64,000 nt of DNA, taken from Sphingobacterium yanglingense (GTDB lineage: Bacteria > Bacteroidota > Bacteroidia > Sphingobacteriales > Sphingobacteriaceae). A program made the translations under genes and the position numbers. This document shows, piece after piece, positions 55,486 to 64,000 of this stretch; the stretch's first letter is position 1; each line of letters starts with the position of its first letter. Location: positions 62,001 through 126,000 of the forward strand of contig NZ_SNYV01000018.1 in assembly GCF_004363245.1 (NCBI RefSeq), in the 5' to 3' direction. The notes below the pieces were generated by a model. It searched no databases. It saw only the letters and a program-made list of their open reading frames with translations, and was not told where the DNA came from.

Positions 55486-56778
55486 TTATGGTCTTGGTTT
55501 AAAGAGATTCCGATAGTAGATCGGGATATCAAAGATTCCCCCCGCTTTTTCGTAGTAGTGGTCATCTAATTCAAATATCCCGTTTATCGCATTCGCCCAT
55601 CTAGCGGTAGGATAGGGATGTCGTGCTTTCATCGTTGTCCAATTTTTATAGTTCATATCGCCATTGGTTTCCATTATCCCCATACCTAGACTAGGGAAGG
55701 GAGCGACAGCAGCAGCAACGTTTTTGTTCCAGTCTACCAATATGGGGTTGACGGTGAGGTCCGAGCATATGCATGGAATTTGATGGTCGCATGCTATTTT
55801 AGCAATTTTAATTGTTGAGCTCAAGGTTTTAGCAATTCCTTTTAGGACAAATGCACCGTATCCTAAGTTAAGCTTCGTGTAGGCGTCTTTCTCGCTATGG
55901 ATGCTTTCATCTGCTGCAATCAGGACTCCTATATCAGATACATTTTCGTTATTATCCGCCATAAAAGGTTCTTCATATAGTAGAATATGATCAAAGGCCC
56001 CAATAGTTCGGGCATGGTCTAGATATCTGAGTAAAGTTTTTTTGTCAGGATAACGACCATTGGCGTCCATGGTATAGTATAGCTTGCCTGTAGGTGTCTG
56101 TGTTGTCTTTATGGCCTTTAATGCTTGATGGATTTCGGTCAATCGCTGGATATCTTTTCTTAGCATTTCTTCGGGAGAACCTGGGAAACCCGTTTTAATC
56201 TTGAAAATAAAATAGCCGTTGTCCGCTGCTTTGACGATATCATCTATCGACATATCGTAAGAAACCTGAAACATGATGGCTATTTTTTTGTTTTGATGTG
56301 ATAATGCGGTTTTATAAGGGATAGGGATCATGTCACGGAAGGTTGATATGGAATTTTCCGCGGCATAGAGCAACCATAGTGCATTATCTATACTCGATAG
56401 GGCATTGTAAAGAAAGTTGATGTTGAGGTGATCGATCCCTGTTATTTCTTTGGCCTCTTGATATAGTTGTGGAATGATTTGATCTAAGAGCACCATTGGG
56501 GAATCAAACTGATAACCGTTTATTCTTTTTAGAGCCCTATTGGTTACTTCATACATTAATGCATTAGCATTGAATTCGGAAGTTGAAGCGAACACATTGG
56601 AATCCCCATATAGTACACTCTGTGTAGCCATACCGATAGCATCAAAACCATTTTTACTTTTGAGATGAACGATGTTTTGCCATAATTCGGTTAAGTACCC
56701 CCCTTTAAAGCCAAAAGAATGCTTTAATTCTTCACGTTGAATATTAGAATCTGTCCCTGTGATTTCTATCTCATTCAT
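55486..56778 (-). CDS. Enolase-superfamily enzyme (mandelate racemase/muconate-lactonizing group)
   Basis: 430 residues. The barrel motifs of the superfamily are in order: FKIKTG (K-x-K catalytic lysine pair), YTMDANGRY (first metal Asp), LLYEEPF (second metal Glu), IAADESIHS (third metal Asp), and FVLKG with a Lys on the opposite face, the pattern of muconate-lactonizing/dipeptide-epimerase-like members. These enzymes abstract a proton next to a carboxylate, giving epimerisation, dehydration or cycloisomerisation. The N-terminal capping domain is longer than usual, which sets it apart from plain dipeptide epimerases. No pathway partners nearby, so the substrate is open. Confidence 0.85.
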   Translation of the reverse strand: MNEIEITGTDSNIQREELKHSFGFKGGYLTELWQNIVHLKSKNGFDAIGMATQSVLYGDSNVFASTSEFNANALMYEVTNRALKRINGYQFDSPMVLLDQIIPQLYQEAKEITGIDHLNINFLYNALSSIDNALWLLYAAENSISTFRDMIPIPYKTALSHQNKKIAIMFQVSYDMSIDDIVKAADNGYFIFKIKTGFPGSPEEMLRKDIQRLTEIHQALKAIKTTQTPTGKLYYTMDANGRYPDKKTLLRYLDHARTIGAFDHILLYEEPFMADNNENVSDIGVLIAADESIHSEKDAYTKLNLGYGAFVLKGIAKTLSSTIKIAKIACDHQIPCICSDLTVNPILVDWNKNVAAAVAPFPSLGMGIMETNGDMNYKNWTTMKARHPYPTARWANAINGIFELDDHYYEKAGGIFDIPIYYRNLFKPRP

Positions 56779-56978
56779 AGTTTTGTTGGTTTAGCCTATC
56801 GTATTGTGAGCGTTACTGCAATTTAGAAATTAGTTTTGATATGGACATGTGTTGGCTCTATTTAACAGCCAATCATTATTTATTTGATTTGTTGTTCAAT
56901 AATTTGAAGAGTATTCAGTGTTGTGTAGAATGAAGGTTGTTGAAATAGAGTAAGTATAGATCGGCCTAGTAAAACCAT

Positions 56979-57008
56979 TTTGTAATTTCAGATTATTATT
57001 TAATTTTA
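56979..57008 (+). promoter_or_regulatory. Probable promoter of the third ECF sigma gene
   Basis: TTTG (56979-56982), 18 bases, TAATTTTA (57001-57008), one base from the Bacteroidota TAnnTTTG consensus. The start codon follows at 57021, so the leader is very short. Confidence 0.4.
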
Positions 57009-57020
57009 CAGCATTAGCTG

Positions 57021-57620
57021 ATGATTGATAGAGACCTGACACCGGAAAGAGAGCTGTTGGTACAGTTGCAGAAGGGCAACCGTATGGCTTTCGATATACT
57101 CTACCATAGATATGCAACACGGCTTACTATAAAGTTGCTTCAACTTGTCAAGTCTGAAGAAATAGCTCAGGATTTATTGCAGGAAATATTCATGAAGATA
57201 TGGCAGATGCGCGGCACGCTCAGGGAGGAGCATTCTTTTGCAGCGTTACTGTATACTATGGCGAGCAATCTCTCCTTGAATTCTTATCGTGCAGCGGTGC
57301 GGGAACAAAATCGCCTGATGAAAATTAAGGGAAGCGAATCCTATACGCACATTGAAGAAGATATCGATTTTGCGGAAACAACTAAAGTACTGAATTATGC
57401 CTTGTCCACTCTGACTGATCGGCAGCGTGAAGTCTATACATTACATAAACTGGAAGGCAAGACTTATAAAGAAATAAGCGAGTTGCTCCAAATAAGCCAT
57501 TCTGCCATCAATCAACATCTTCAATTGGCTAATAAACAGATTCGTGCCATCTTGAAAGACCGGTTACCCGACCTGATGCTGTCAGTCATTCCCTTACTGA
57601 TCACTAGTTGTTTGAAATAA
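57021..57620 (+). CDS. ECF sigma factor (FecI-like)
   Basis: 199 residues. Region 2 at about 18-85 (FDILYHRYATRLTIKLLQL, IAQDLLQEIFMKIWQMRG, LLYTMASNLSLNSYR) and region 4 at about 125-180 (LSTLTDRQREVYTLHKLEGKTYKEISELLQISHSAINQHLQLA). It ends in a hydrophobic stretch (LMLSVIPLLITSCLK). First gene of a sigma-FecR-SusC-SusD unit. Confidence 0.95.
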   Translation: MIDRDLTPERELLVQLQKGNRMAFDILYHRYATRLTIKLLQLVKSEEIAQDLLQEIFMKIWQMRGTLREEHSFAALLYTMASNLSLNSYRAAVREQNRLMKIKGSESYTHIEEDIDFAETTKVLNYALSTLTDRQREVYTLHKLEGKTYKEISELLQISHSAINQHLQLANKQIRAILKDRLPDLMLSVIPLLITSCLK

Positions 57621-57736
57621 ATAAACTGTAAATCAAGTTCTTGTGTTTTTTTTGTGTTTTTATTAAAAAAACACCTGTTACTTTTTCTGTCTGTGGTGTA
57701 TTCTAAATAAATGGACTACTAACCAAAAGATTCATT

Positions 57737-58894
57737 ATGGATGCTAAAGCTCAATTTCAGCTTTTGTTTGAAAAGTATTTAGACGGAACTATTACGGAAT
57801 CTGAATCAGCTGCATTGAAAAATGCTTTAGATCTGGAGGAGTATAATACATACACGGAAGAAACGATAGCGGATTTTTTCCGCGCTGAGCAAGACGGCAC
57901 GACTTCCGAATGGCTCGATAAAGCAGAACCAATAGTGGATGATACATGGAGGTATCTGAATAAAGAAGTTGATAAAGAGATTTTAATAAATATTCGTCCC
58001 TTCTCTAGGCTTTATAAGTATGCCGCTGTCGCACTCTTATTAATCTCCTTAACAATTATCGGTTATTATTATAAAAAGGAAGCTATAGAAGAAGTTACCG
58101 TCAATGTTCCCGACATCAAACCCGGCAGCAACCGCGCGACCTTGACCCTTAGCGATGGTAAATCTATAGCGCTCAGTGAAGGGCAGTCTTCATTGGTTGT
58201 TTCAGATGAAGGCATGACATATGGCGATGGGACAGGAATTCCTGGGGCGGTCCGAGTACGCACTGCAACCATCCATACGCCCAGAGCTGGACAATATCAA
58301 GTCAGTCTACCTGATGGTACGGAAGTCTGGCTGAATGCTGCTTCTTCATTAAGTTATCCAACCACGTTTGAAAAAGATCTTCGCATGGTAAAGGTGACAG
58401 GAGAGGTTTATTTTGATGTAGCTAAAGATGCAAAAAGGCCATTCATCGTACAAACTGAAAATCAGAAAATAGAGGTACTAGGTACAAGCTTTAATGTAAA
58501 TGCCTATGCTGATCAGGGCAAATGTCTCACGACGCTGATTGAGGGGAGCCTGCGTGTTATTGCTAAGCAGAATGATCAACGTCTAGTGATCAAACCGGGC
58601 CAGCAGGCGATTGTGTCAGAGTCCGGGGAAATGGATGTTGTGCAGGTAGACGTTGAGGAATATACAGCTTGGAAAGATGGTGCTTATATGGTCAATAATC
58701 TAACGTTGGAACAGTTTGCGAAGCAGATCGAACGTTGGTATGATGTGGATGTCGATATGGGAAATTATAAAAACTACAGGCTTTCAGCGACAATTCGTAG
58801 AGATGTTAAACTGAAAGAGGTATTGGACGCGATTACATTAAGAACGAAGATAAAATTTGTAGTAAAAGAAAGGAGGGTGTCGGTAGCAGAATAA
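57737..58894 (+). CDS. FecR-family anti-sigma factor
   Basis: 385 residues. Cytoplasmic N-terminal part, membrane span (YAAVALLLISLTIIGYYY, about 95-112), FecR domain (LPDGTEVWLNAASSLSYP, TGEVYFDVAKDAKRPF, IEVLGTSFNVNAYAD, TTLIEGSLRV) and C-terminal DUF4974-like domain (VNNLTLEQFAKQIERWYDVDV). It lies 116 bases after the sigma gene and 218 before SusC. Confidence 0.95.
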   Translation: MDAKAQFQLLFEKYLDGTITESESAALKNALDLEEYNTYTEETIADFFRAEQDGTTSEWLDKAEPIVDDTWRYLNKEVDKEILINIRPFSRLYKYAAVALLLISLTIIGYYYKKEAIEEVTVNVPDIKPGSNRATLTLSDGKSIALSEGQSSLVVSDEGMTYGDGTGIPGAVRVRTATIHTPRAGQYQVSLPDGTEVWLNAASSLSYPTTFEKDLRMVKVTGEVYFDVAKDAKRPFIVQTENQKIEVLGTSFNVNAYADQGKCLTTLIEGSLRVIAKQNDQRLVIKPGQQAIVSESGEMDVVQVDVEEYTAWKDGAYMVNNLTLEQFAKQIERWYDVDVDMGNYKNYRLSATIRRDVKLKEVLDAITLRTKIKFVVKERRVSVAE

Positions 58895-58937
58895 AATAAA
58901 CAAATGAACAAAAATTTTGCAGGCATCTAAAAAAGCC

Positions 58938-58963
58938 GCTGTGGTGGTAACGACACCAGCAGC
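58938..58963 (+). promoter_or_regulatory. Hairpin in the FecR-SusC gap
   Basis: GCTGTGGTG (58938-58946) pairs with CACCA-CAGC in 58954-58963, leaving one bulged G; loop GTAACGA. No T-run follows. It lies about 150 bases before the SusC start and shares GGTGGTA with the hairpin at 38302. Confidence 0.4.
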
Positions 58964-59112
58964 AGCCAGATCCTGTCAAAATATACAGTATTAGCTAACT
59001 ATTTTTTTTAACCGGACAATACAAATTTAAGGATTAGAAATCATTGTATCAATCTATGGTACATCATGATGGATAATTCCCTTAAGACGTGTTGTTCATT
59101 TATGAATTAACG

Positions 59113-62100
59113 ATGAGCAATAAAAAATACGTTTTTTTATTACACATGAAACTAACCTTAGTCTTGTTTCTTTTTTCCATGCTGGGAGCCATGGCGAAAA
59201 TCAATGCGCAGAAGATCAACCTGGATCTGAAAAAGGTCTCTTTTAAGAAAGCGTTTTTGGAGATTACAAAACAGACCGGAGTAACATTTATCTATCAGGA
59301 TAAAGACATCAATCCGGAATGGCGCGTCAACCTTAACGTCTCTAATAGAGAGGTTGGAGAGGTAGTACCTGTCTTACTTGCAGGTCGTCCTCTACAATAT
59401 ACCATAAGTGGCAAATCGGTGTCTATCATCCCAACGATGCCTGTAATAAGCGCAACAACCAAAAAGATAGAAACTATAGAAGTCGCTCCTCAATCGGTAA
59501 TTACAGGCCGCGTCGTCAATGAGAAGGGCGAAGCTTTATTAGGAGCTTCTATAAGTGTAGAAGGGAAGAAAACTGGTGCTGTTACAGATGCCAGTGGCCA
59601 TTTTACACTACAGAATGTAGCCGATAATGAAACTTTAATTGTTAGTTATGTAGGGTATCTCTCCCAAACGATCAAAGCCAAGGCCAATGTCGGTACAATT
59701 GTGTTAAAAGCAAAAGACGATAACATTGACGAGGCTGTAGTGCGCGTCAATACAGGGTATCAACGCTTGCCTAAAGAGCGCATGACTGGGTCGTTTAGTT
59801 ACGTCAGCGGCGAACAGCTTGAATCCAAAATGGCAACAGGGCTCAAGAATGCATTGGAAGGCCAAGCTGCTGGTGTGGTGATCGATAAATCCGGGAATAT
59901 CGAAATACGTGGTATATCGACATTCAATGCGCAGAAAGTTCCTTTATTGGTGGTAGATGGCTATCCCATAGAAGGAAGTATTGATGATATAAATCCGATG
60001 AATATATCCAGTATCACGGTGTTAAAAGACGGTGTGGCAGCCTCTATTTATGGATCTCGTGCAGCGAATGGGGTTATCGTCGTGACTACAAAAATGGGGA
60101 TGAGTGGAAAGCCAAAGGTTAGATATTCTTCGTTTGTGAATATCATCGGTAGGCCACAGCTGAAATATCTTAATAGAGCAACTACTGCCGATTATATCGA
60201 TGCCGAAGTCGATTTGTTTAATTATAACGTCAATAATGCATCACCTATTGATCAATATAATATGAGTCGCGTAACGTACCTCTTGATGCAGGCTAGGGAC
60301 GGTGAAATTACCGAAGAGGCTGCTATGGCGGAGATAGAAGGATTGAAAAAGATTGATGGTATGGGACAGATTGAAAAAGCATTCTTTCGCAATGAAATCA
60401 GTCATCAACATAATATAGGAATCGCTGGAGGAACGGAAGAGTACAACTACAATATAGCTGTTAATTATCAGAATACACAGCAAAATATGTTGAATAACGA
60501 TAACAAACGCTTTATATTCGATTTGAAAAATGAATGGAAACCACTTCCGTTCCTGACTTTGGGGGCAGCAGCGAATGTTACTTTAAACAAAGCGAATTCG
60601 AGCTGGATGTTGGTTAATACACTCTTGGGACCCGAATATCAAGGGATGCATTTTTCGACATTGACTAATTTCAATACCGAGTCTATGTTACAACCGTATA
60701 CACAGTTGTGGGATGAGGCCGGAAATCAACTTCCGCTTTGGGGGCTAAGTCAGTATAAAATTGATGCCTATAAAAATACACCCGGTATGAAGAACTGGGA
60801 TTATTATCCTATCGACGATCTCAACAAAAGAAAATTTACGCGTAATGGTTTTTCGAGTAGAATAATGGGATTTGTACGTGCAGATTTGATGGAAGGACTT
60901 ACGGCTGAGTTCGGTGGAAACTGGGAGAGAGGGAGTAGGTTGGTCAAGGGGATTCAAGATGTGGAAGCATATGATGTACGGATAGCGTACAATGATGCTA
61001 CTTCAAGGGCCAATTATGCTAATCATTATTTCCCTGATGGTGGCGTAATCAATGAAAACCGAGATTTTAATGAATCTTGGACATTGAGGTCCCAGCTTAA
61101 TTACAGCAAGGATTTTTCGGGTTATAAACACCGTGTAAACGCTTTGATCGGTAATGAGATGCGTAAACTCACATTTGATCGTAATGAGTTAGCTACTCGT
61201 CTAGGATATAATCCTACTGCCGGATCATTTATACCGGTGAATATAAAGGATTATAACGCGCGGATTTATAATTCGGATATGTTGATGACTCCGGTCTTTA
61301 AAGGTATTACGGATGGAGCGTTCAACTATAGTGATAACCGATTTGTCTCTTGGTACGCAAACGGTTCTTACGAATATGATGATCGTTTTATCTTCAGTGG
61401 TTCTATGCGTTTAGATCTAACTAATTTTTTTGGAACGGACAAAAAGTTTAGATATAAACCGCTTTGGTCTTTGGGCGGAACTTATAAACTCAGTAAAGAA
61501 AAGTTCTGGAACAGTGAGGTGGTTAACAAACTCCACTTGAGAGGATCGTATGGTATAAATGGTAATATATCCTTGAATAATGGTCCTTATTTGATCTTGA
61601 AATCCTATAATTACAGCCCCAAAATGGGAGGGATCCCTTATTATGTAGAGTCTCCTCCTAATGACCAGCTACGTTGGGAAAAGACAGGTATCACCAATGT
61701 CGGGATTGATTTTGGTTTATTCAATAATCGTGTAGAGGGATCTTTGGATTATTACAACAAACGTAGTGAAGATCTATTGGCTGAAGATGCGGTAGATCAG
61801 ACAGTCGGTTACACTTCCGTGGTTAGAAATGTGGGAGAGATGAGCAATGAAGGCCTTGAGCTGAGTATGAATATTAACGTAATCGACAAAAAGGACTGGA
61901 AATGGATTGTATCGCCTAATATCGCATTCAATGCGAATACGGTACATCATTATAATGTTACCAGACCATACACGTCTTATTATACGGATGCTATGGGAAT
62001 CTTGATTGAAGGCTCTCCGGCCGAAGCTCTTTTTGGTTATCGTTTTGCAGGCCTTAATGACCGCGGTCAGACACAGGTATACAATAAGGACGGTGAAAAG

Positions 62101-62655
62101 ATACTCATCGCAAATGCAGAAATAAAAGATCTAATCTATCAAGGGACATTCCGTCCTAAATGGGATTTGGCTTTGACCAATAGAGTTAAATACCAGGACT
62201 TCAACCTTTCTTTTATGTTTATTGCCAAACTGGGACATAAATATAGAAAAGACGCATTTCTAGGGTCAAATATTATGAATAGACATGTGAGTGAGCGCTG
62301 GCGTAAACCTGGTGATGAAGCGAATACGATATATCCAGTGCTACAGGACTGGAACATGGATATGTTTGATTTTCCTTATATCGACAAGCTGGTAGGGAAT
62401 GCGAGCTATGCCAAACTACGTGATGTGACGTTGTCTTATGACTTGAGCAAATTTACTAAACGCTTTAAGATAGCGAACGCACAGGTGTATGTACAGGGTA
62501 GAAATCTATTGTTGATCACAGCAAAAGGAGTGGATATTGATCCTGAGACAGCAGAAGTAAACGAGACCGGTGGAGTTTCTTCGACTTCAGAGCAAGGATT
62601 TACATCCCTACCTCGACCTCGAGAAATGTTTATCGGATTACGTGTCAATTTCTAA
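59113..62655 (+). CDS. SusC/RagA family TonB-dependent transporter with STN domain
   Basis: 1180 residues from ATG 59113; an in-frame GTG at 59089 is less likely. Signal peptide ending KINAQ, STN domain at about 32-92 (FLEITKQTGVTFIYQD ... LLAGRPLQYTI), CarboxypepD_reg-like domain (about 125-205, ending SYVGYLSQ), TonB-box-like stretch and plug (NTGYQRLPKERMTGSFS, VVDGYPIEGSIDDI, LKDGVAASIYGSRAANGVI) and a barrel ending FIGLRVNF. Signals through the FecR upstream; SusD follows 23 bases downstream. Substrate unknown. Confidence 0.96.
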   Translation: MSNKKYVFLLHMKLTLVLFLFSMLGAMAKINAQKINLDLKKVSFKKAFLEITKQTGVTFIYQDKDINPEWRVNLNVSNREVGEVVPVLLAGRPLQYTISGKSVSIIPTMPVISATTKKIETIEVAPQSVITGRVVNEKGEALLGASISVEGKKTGAVTDASGHFTLQNVADNETLIVSYVGYLSQTIKAKANVGTIVLKAKDDNIDEAVVRVNTGYQRLPKERMTGSFSYVSGEQLESKMATGLKNALEGQAAGVVIDKSGNIEIRGISTFNAQKVPLLVVDGYPIEGSIDDINPMNISSITVLKDGVAASIYGSRAANGVIVVTTKMGMSGKPKVRYSSFVNIIGRPQLKYLNRATTADYIDAEVDLFNYNVNNASPIDQYNMSRVTYLLMQARDGEITEEAAMAEIEGLKKIDGMGQIEKAFFRNEISHQHNIGIAGGTEEYNYNIAVNYQNTQQNMLNNDNKRFIFDLKNEWKPLPFLTLGAAANVTLNKANSSWMLVNTLLGPEYQGMHFSTLTNFNTESMLQPYTQLWDEAGNQLPLWGLSQYKIDAYKNTPGMKNWDYYPIDDLNKRKFTRNGFSSRIMGFVRADLMEGLTAEFGGNWERGSRLVKGIQDVEAYDVRIAYNDATSRANYANHYFPDGGVINENRDFNESWTLRSQLNYSKDFSGYKHRVNALIGNEMRKLTFDRNELATRLGYNPTAGSFIPVNIKDYNARIYNSDMLMTPVFKGITDGAFNYSDNRFVSWYANGSYEYDDRFIFSGSMRLDLTNFFGTDKKFRYKPLWSLGGTYKLSKEKFWNSEVVNKLHLRGSYGINGNISLNNGPYLILKSYNYSPKMGGIPYYVESPPNDQLRWEKTGITNVGIDFGLFNNRVEGSLDYYNKRSEDLLAEDAVDQTVGYTSVVRNVGEMSNEGLELSMNINVIDKKDWKWIVSPNIAFNANTVHHYNVTRPYTSYYTDAMGILIEGSPAEALFGYRFAGLNDRGQTQVYNKDGEKILIANAEIKDLIYQGTFRPKWDLALTNRVKYQDFNLSFMFIAKLGHKYRKDAFLGSNIMNRHVSERWRKPGDEANTIYPVLQDWNMDMFDFPYIDKLVGNASYAKLRDVTLSYDLSKFTKRFKIANAQVYVQGRNLLLITAKGVDIDPETAEVNETGGVSSTSEQGFTSLPRPREMFIGLRVNF

Positions 62656-62678
62656 TAGATAACTAAAGAACTTATTTT

Positions 62679-64000
62679 ATGAAACGGATAACATATATAT
62701 TATTACTGAGCGGGTTGTTGAGCACTACCGGATGTAATAAGTTTTTAGATTTCAAACCCATCGGAAAACTAATACCAGAAAAAGTAGAGGACTTAGAGAA
62801 TGTACTGAATAATCCAGGAACAGTAGACTTTCATTTCATGGATAATAACTTGGGGTGTTTTTATGCTTTCTTGGGTGATAATCTTCAGGTTTCTCCCAAT
62901 CAGGAGAAATACTTGTATACCAGTACACATCCCAATGTAGACCGCTATGCGGCTTATGTTTATTATCATCCCTATATGAATCCAATAAATCCACAACATA
63001 CATGGGATTGGGGAATTTATAAAGCTACAGCTCTTCTTAATCTGGTTGTGGATGAGGTGAATAGTCTAGATGCGCAGAACAGTGATTTGGGAAAGATTTT
63101 AGTCGCTCAGGCGCGAGCAGGTCGTGCTTGGTCGTATATGGTAGGAGGTTTAGGATATGGCCCGATGTATGATCCAGCTTCAGCAAATGATCAGCGCGTG
63201 ATACCCTATCGGACTACGAGTTCTCCAGCTGCAGCTAACCCTGACTTGTCAACTACCAAAGAGCTGATGGATAAGGTAGAGGCGGACCTGTTGGGGGCAT
63301 TGGATGCGCCGATGAGTGTAGCACACCCGAGCAGGGCGAGCAGACCTGCCGTGCACGGACTATTGGCTCAACTCTATATGTATAAGAGAGACTGGATAAA
63401 GATGTCCGAACATGCAGAAGAAGGATGGAAGTTATCACTCGCTGCAAAAGGCGGCGTGAATAATATGATCTATAATCTTAATCAATTTTATTATAAACCC
63501 AATGTAGGAAGTAATCCTCCACCAGGAACAAGCCCTGAGATTGGTCTGGAACTAATTGGAACAGATAATTTAATCAAGCAAACGAATAACAAGGAGTCTT
63601 TGTTTTTTAGAACAGCAGCAACGAGTTGGAGCAATTATCCATCGGATGAGTTTTTGGATCTCTTTGATAAAACTGTAGACCGGAGATATATTTTGTTCGG
63701 CTTGAAGCGATTGGGCTATGCAGCTACAATAGGTGGCGTCAAACACGATGACGGTATCCGTACGTATTACTATAGAGATAATAAAATGACCGCGAATGCA
63801 GGGCTTACTTACCCGGATTTGTTATTGATGAAAGCAGAAGCCAATGCACGTTTGAATAAGCTGGCTGCCGCTCTTTCTGATTTGAATCTATTGCGCAAGT
63901 TCCGTTACGAAGGTACTAATACAGATCTGGGCAACGGTGGTGGTAAGAGCCAGGATCAACTTTTGGGAGAGATTCTAAAAGAACGTCGTCGTGAGATGCC
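62679..64000 (+). CDS. SusD/RagB family nutrient-binding lipoprotein, 3' end outside window
   Basis: Open from ATG 62679 to the window end, about 440 residues visible. Lipobox STTGC gives a lipidated cysteine at residue 19 (followed by NKFLDFKP). SusD features: ARAGRAWSYMVGGLGYGPMYDPA, HGLLAQLYMYKRDWIKMSEHAEEGW, LLLMKAEANARLNKL and KERRREMP just before the cut, where the usual R-W-F-D motif should follow. It pairs with the SusC gene 23 bases upstream. Confidence 0.94.
   Translation, partial: MKRITYILLLSGLLSTTGCNKFLDFKPIGKLIPEKVEDLENVLNNPGTVDFHFMDNNLGCFYAFLGDNLQVSPNQEKYLYTSTHPNVDRYAAYVYYHPYMNPINPQHTWDWGIYKATALLNLVVDEVNSLDAQNSDLGKILVAQARAGRAWSYMVGGLGYGPMYDPASANDQRVIPYRTTSSPAAANPDLSTTKELMDKVEADLLGALDAPMSVAHPSRASRPAVHGLLAQLYMYKRDWIKMSEHAEEGWKLSLAAKGGVNNMIYNLNQFYYKPNVGSNPPPGTSPEIGLELIGTDNLIKQTNNKESLFFRTAATSWSNYPSDEFLDLFDKTVDRRYILFGLKRLGYAATIGGVKHDDGIRTYYYRDNKMTANAGLTYPDLLLMKAEANARLNKLAAALSDLNLLRKFRYEGTNTDLGNGGGKSQDQLLGEILKERRREM

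Noticed and set aside
54369..56778. Alcohol dehydrogenase and enolase-superfamily gene as one catabolic pathway
   Set aside because: The genes are convergent, separated by a terminator, with no shared regulator or further pathway enzyme.
57654..57674. GTGTTTTT-ATT-AAAAAAACAC inverted repeat between sigma and FecR genes
   Set aside because: The stem is nearly all A-T and too weak to claim as a terminator; an operon break here would contradict the usual sigma-FecR arrangement.

Overview
The window reads as chromosomal DNA of a Bacteroidota bacterium, most likely a Sphingobacteriaceae-type soil or water organism. The evidence is several SusC/SusD outer-membrane uptake pairs, TonB receptors with an N-terminal STN signalling domain next to FecR anti-sigma genes and ECF sigma factors, many lipoproteins, a giant protein with a type IX secretion (gliding-type) C-terminal domain followed by a PorP/SprF gene, and AT-rich promoters of the TTTG / TAnnTTTG kind. 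I saw no tRNA, rRNA, transposase, integrase or CRISPR array.

Region 1 (1-18471, minus strand): an orphan FecR gene leads a tightly packed run of ten genes. In transcription order these are a signalling TonB receptor, two lipoproteins (one with DUF4397-like segments), three fasciclin (FAS1) lipoproteins, an IPT/TIG-NHL lipoprotein, SusC, SusD and the start of a probable zinc metallohydrolase lipoprotein cut by the window edge. No sigma gene accompanies this FecR. Region 2 (19081-35454, plus strand): nine co-directional genes, the first eight nearly abutting. They encode an Asp/Asn beta-hydroxylase-like dioxygenase, a sulfotransferase, an APS-kinase/PhyH-dioxygenase fusion, a small HEAGH protein, a Tat-exported degenerate metallophosphatase, a phage-tail-collar protein, a periplasmic-binding-like protein without signal peptide, a roughly 3015-residue type IX-secreted adhesin with near-identical MBG repeats, and its PorP/SprF partner. 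This is the most unusual part of the window: a local PAPS-making and sulfate-transfer module plus two Fe(II)/2-oxoglutarate oxygenases in one operon with cell-surface fibre-like proteins.

Region 3 (35496-43643): a lone lipoprotein (minus), then an ECF sigma - FecR - signalling TonB receptor - two paralogous lipoproteins unit (plus), closed by a strong terminator. Region 4 (43727-53385, minus): ECF sigma - FecR - SusC - SusD - two TlpA-like thioredoxin-fold proteins. Region 5 (53851-56778): a small exported protein, a zinc alcohol dehydrogenase and an enolase-superfamily enzyme. Region 6 (57021-64000, plus): a third ECF sigma - FecR - SusC - SusD unit, with SusD cut by the window end.

In the three complete sigma/FecR/TonB units the receptor's STN domain is expected to contact FecR in the periplasm when substrate binds, releasing the sigma factor to transcribe the uptake operon. 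All assignments come from reading motifs and gene order; no database search was run.
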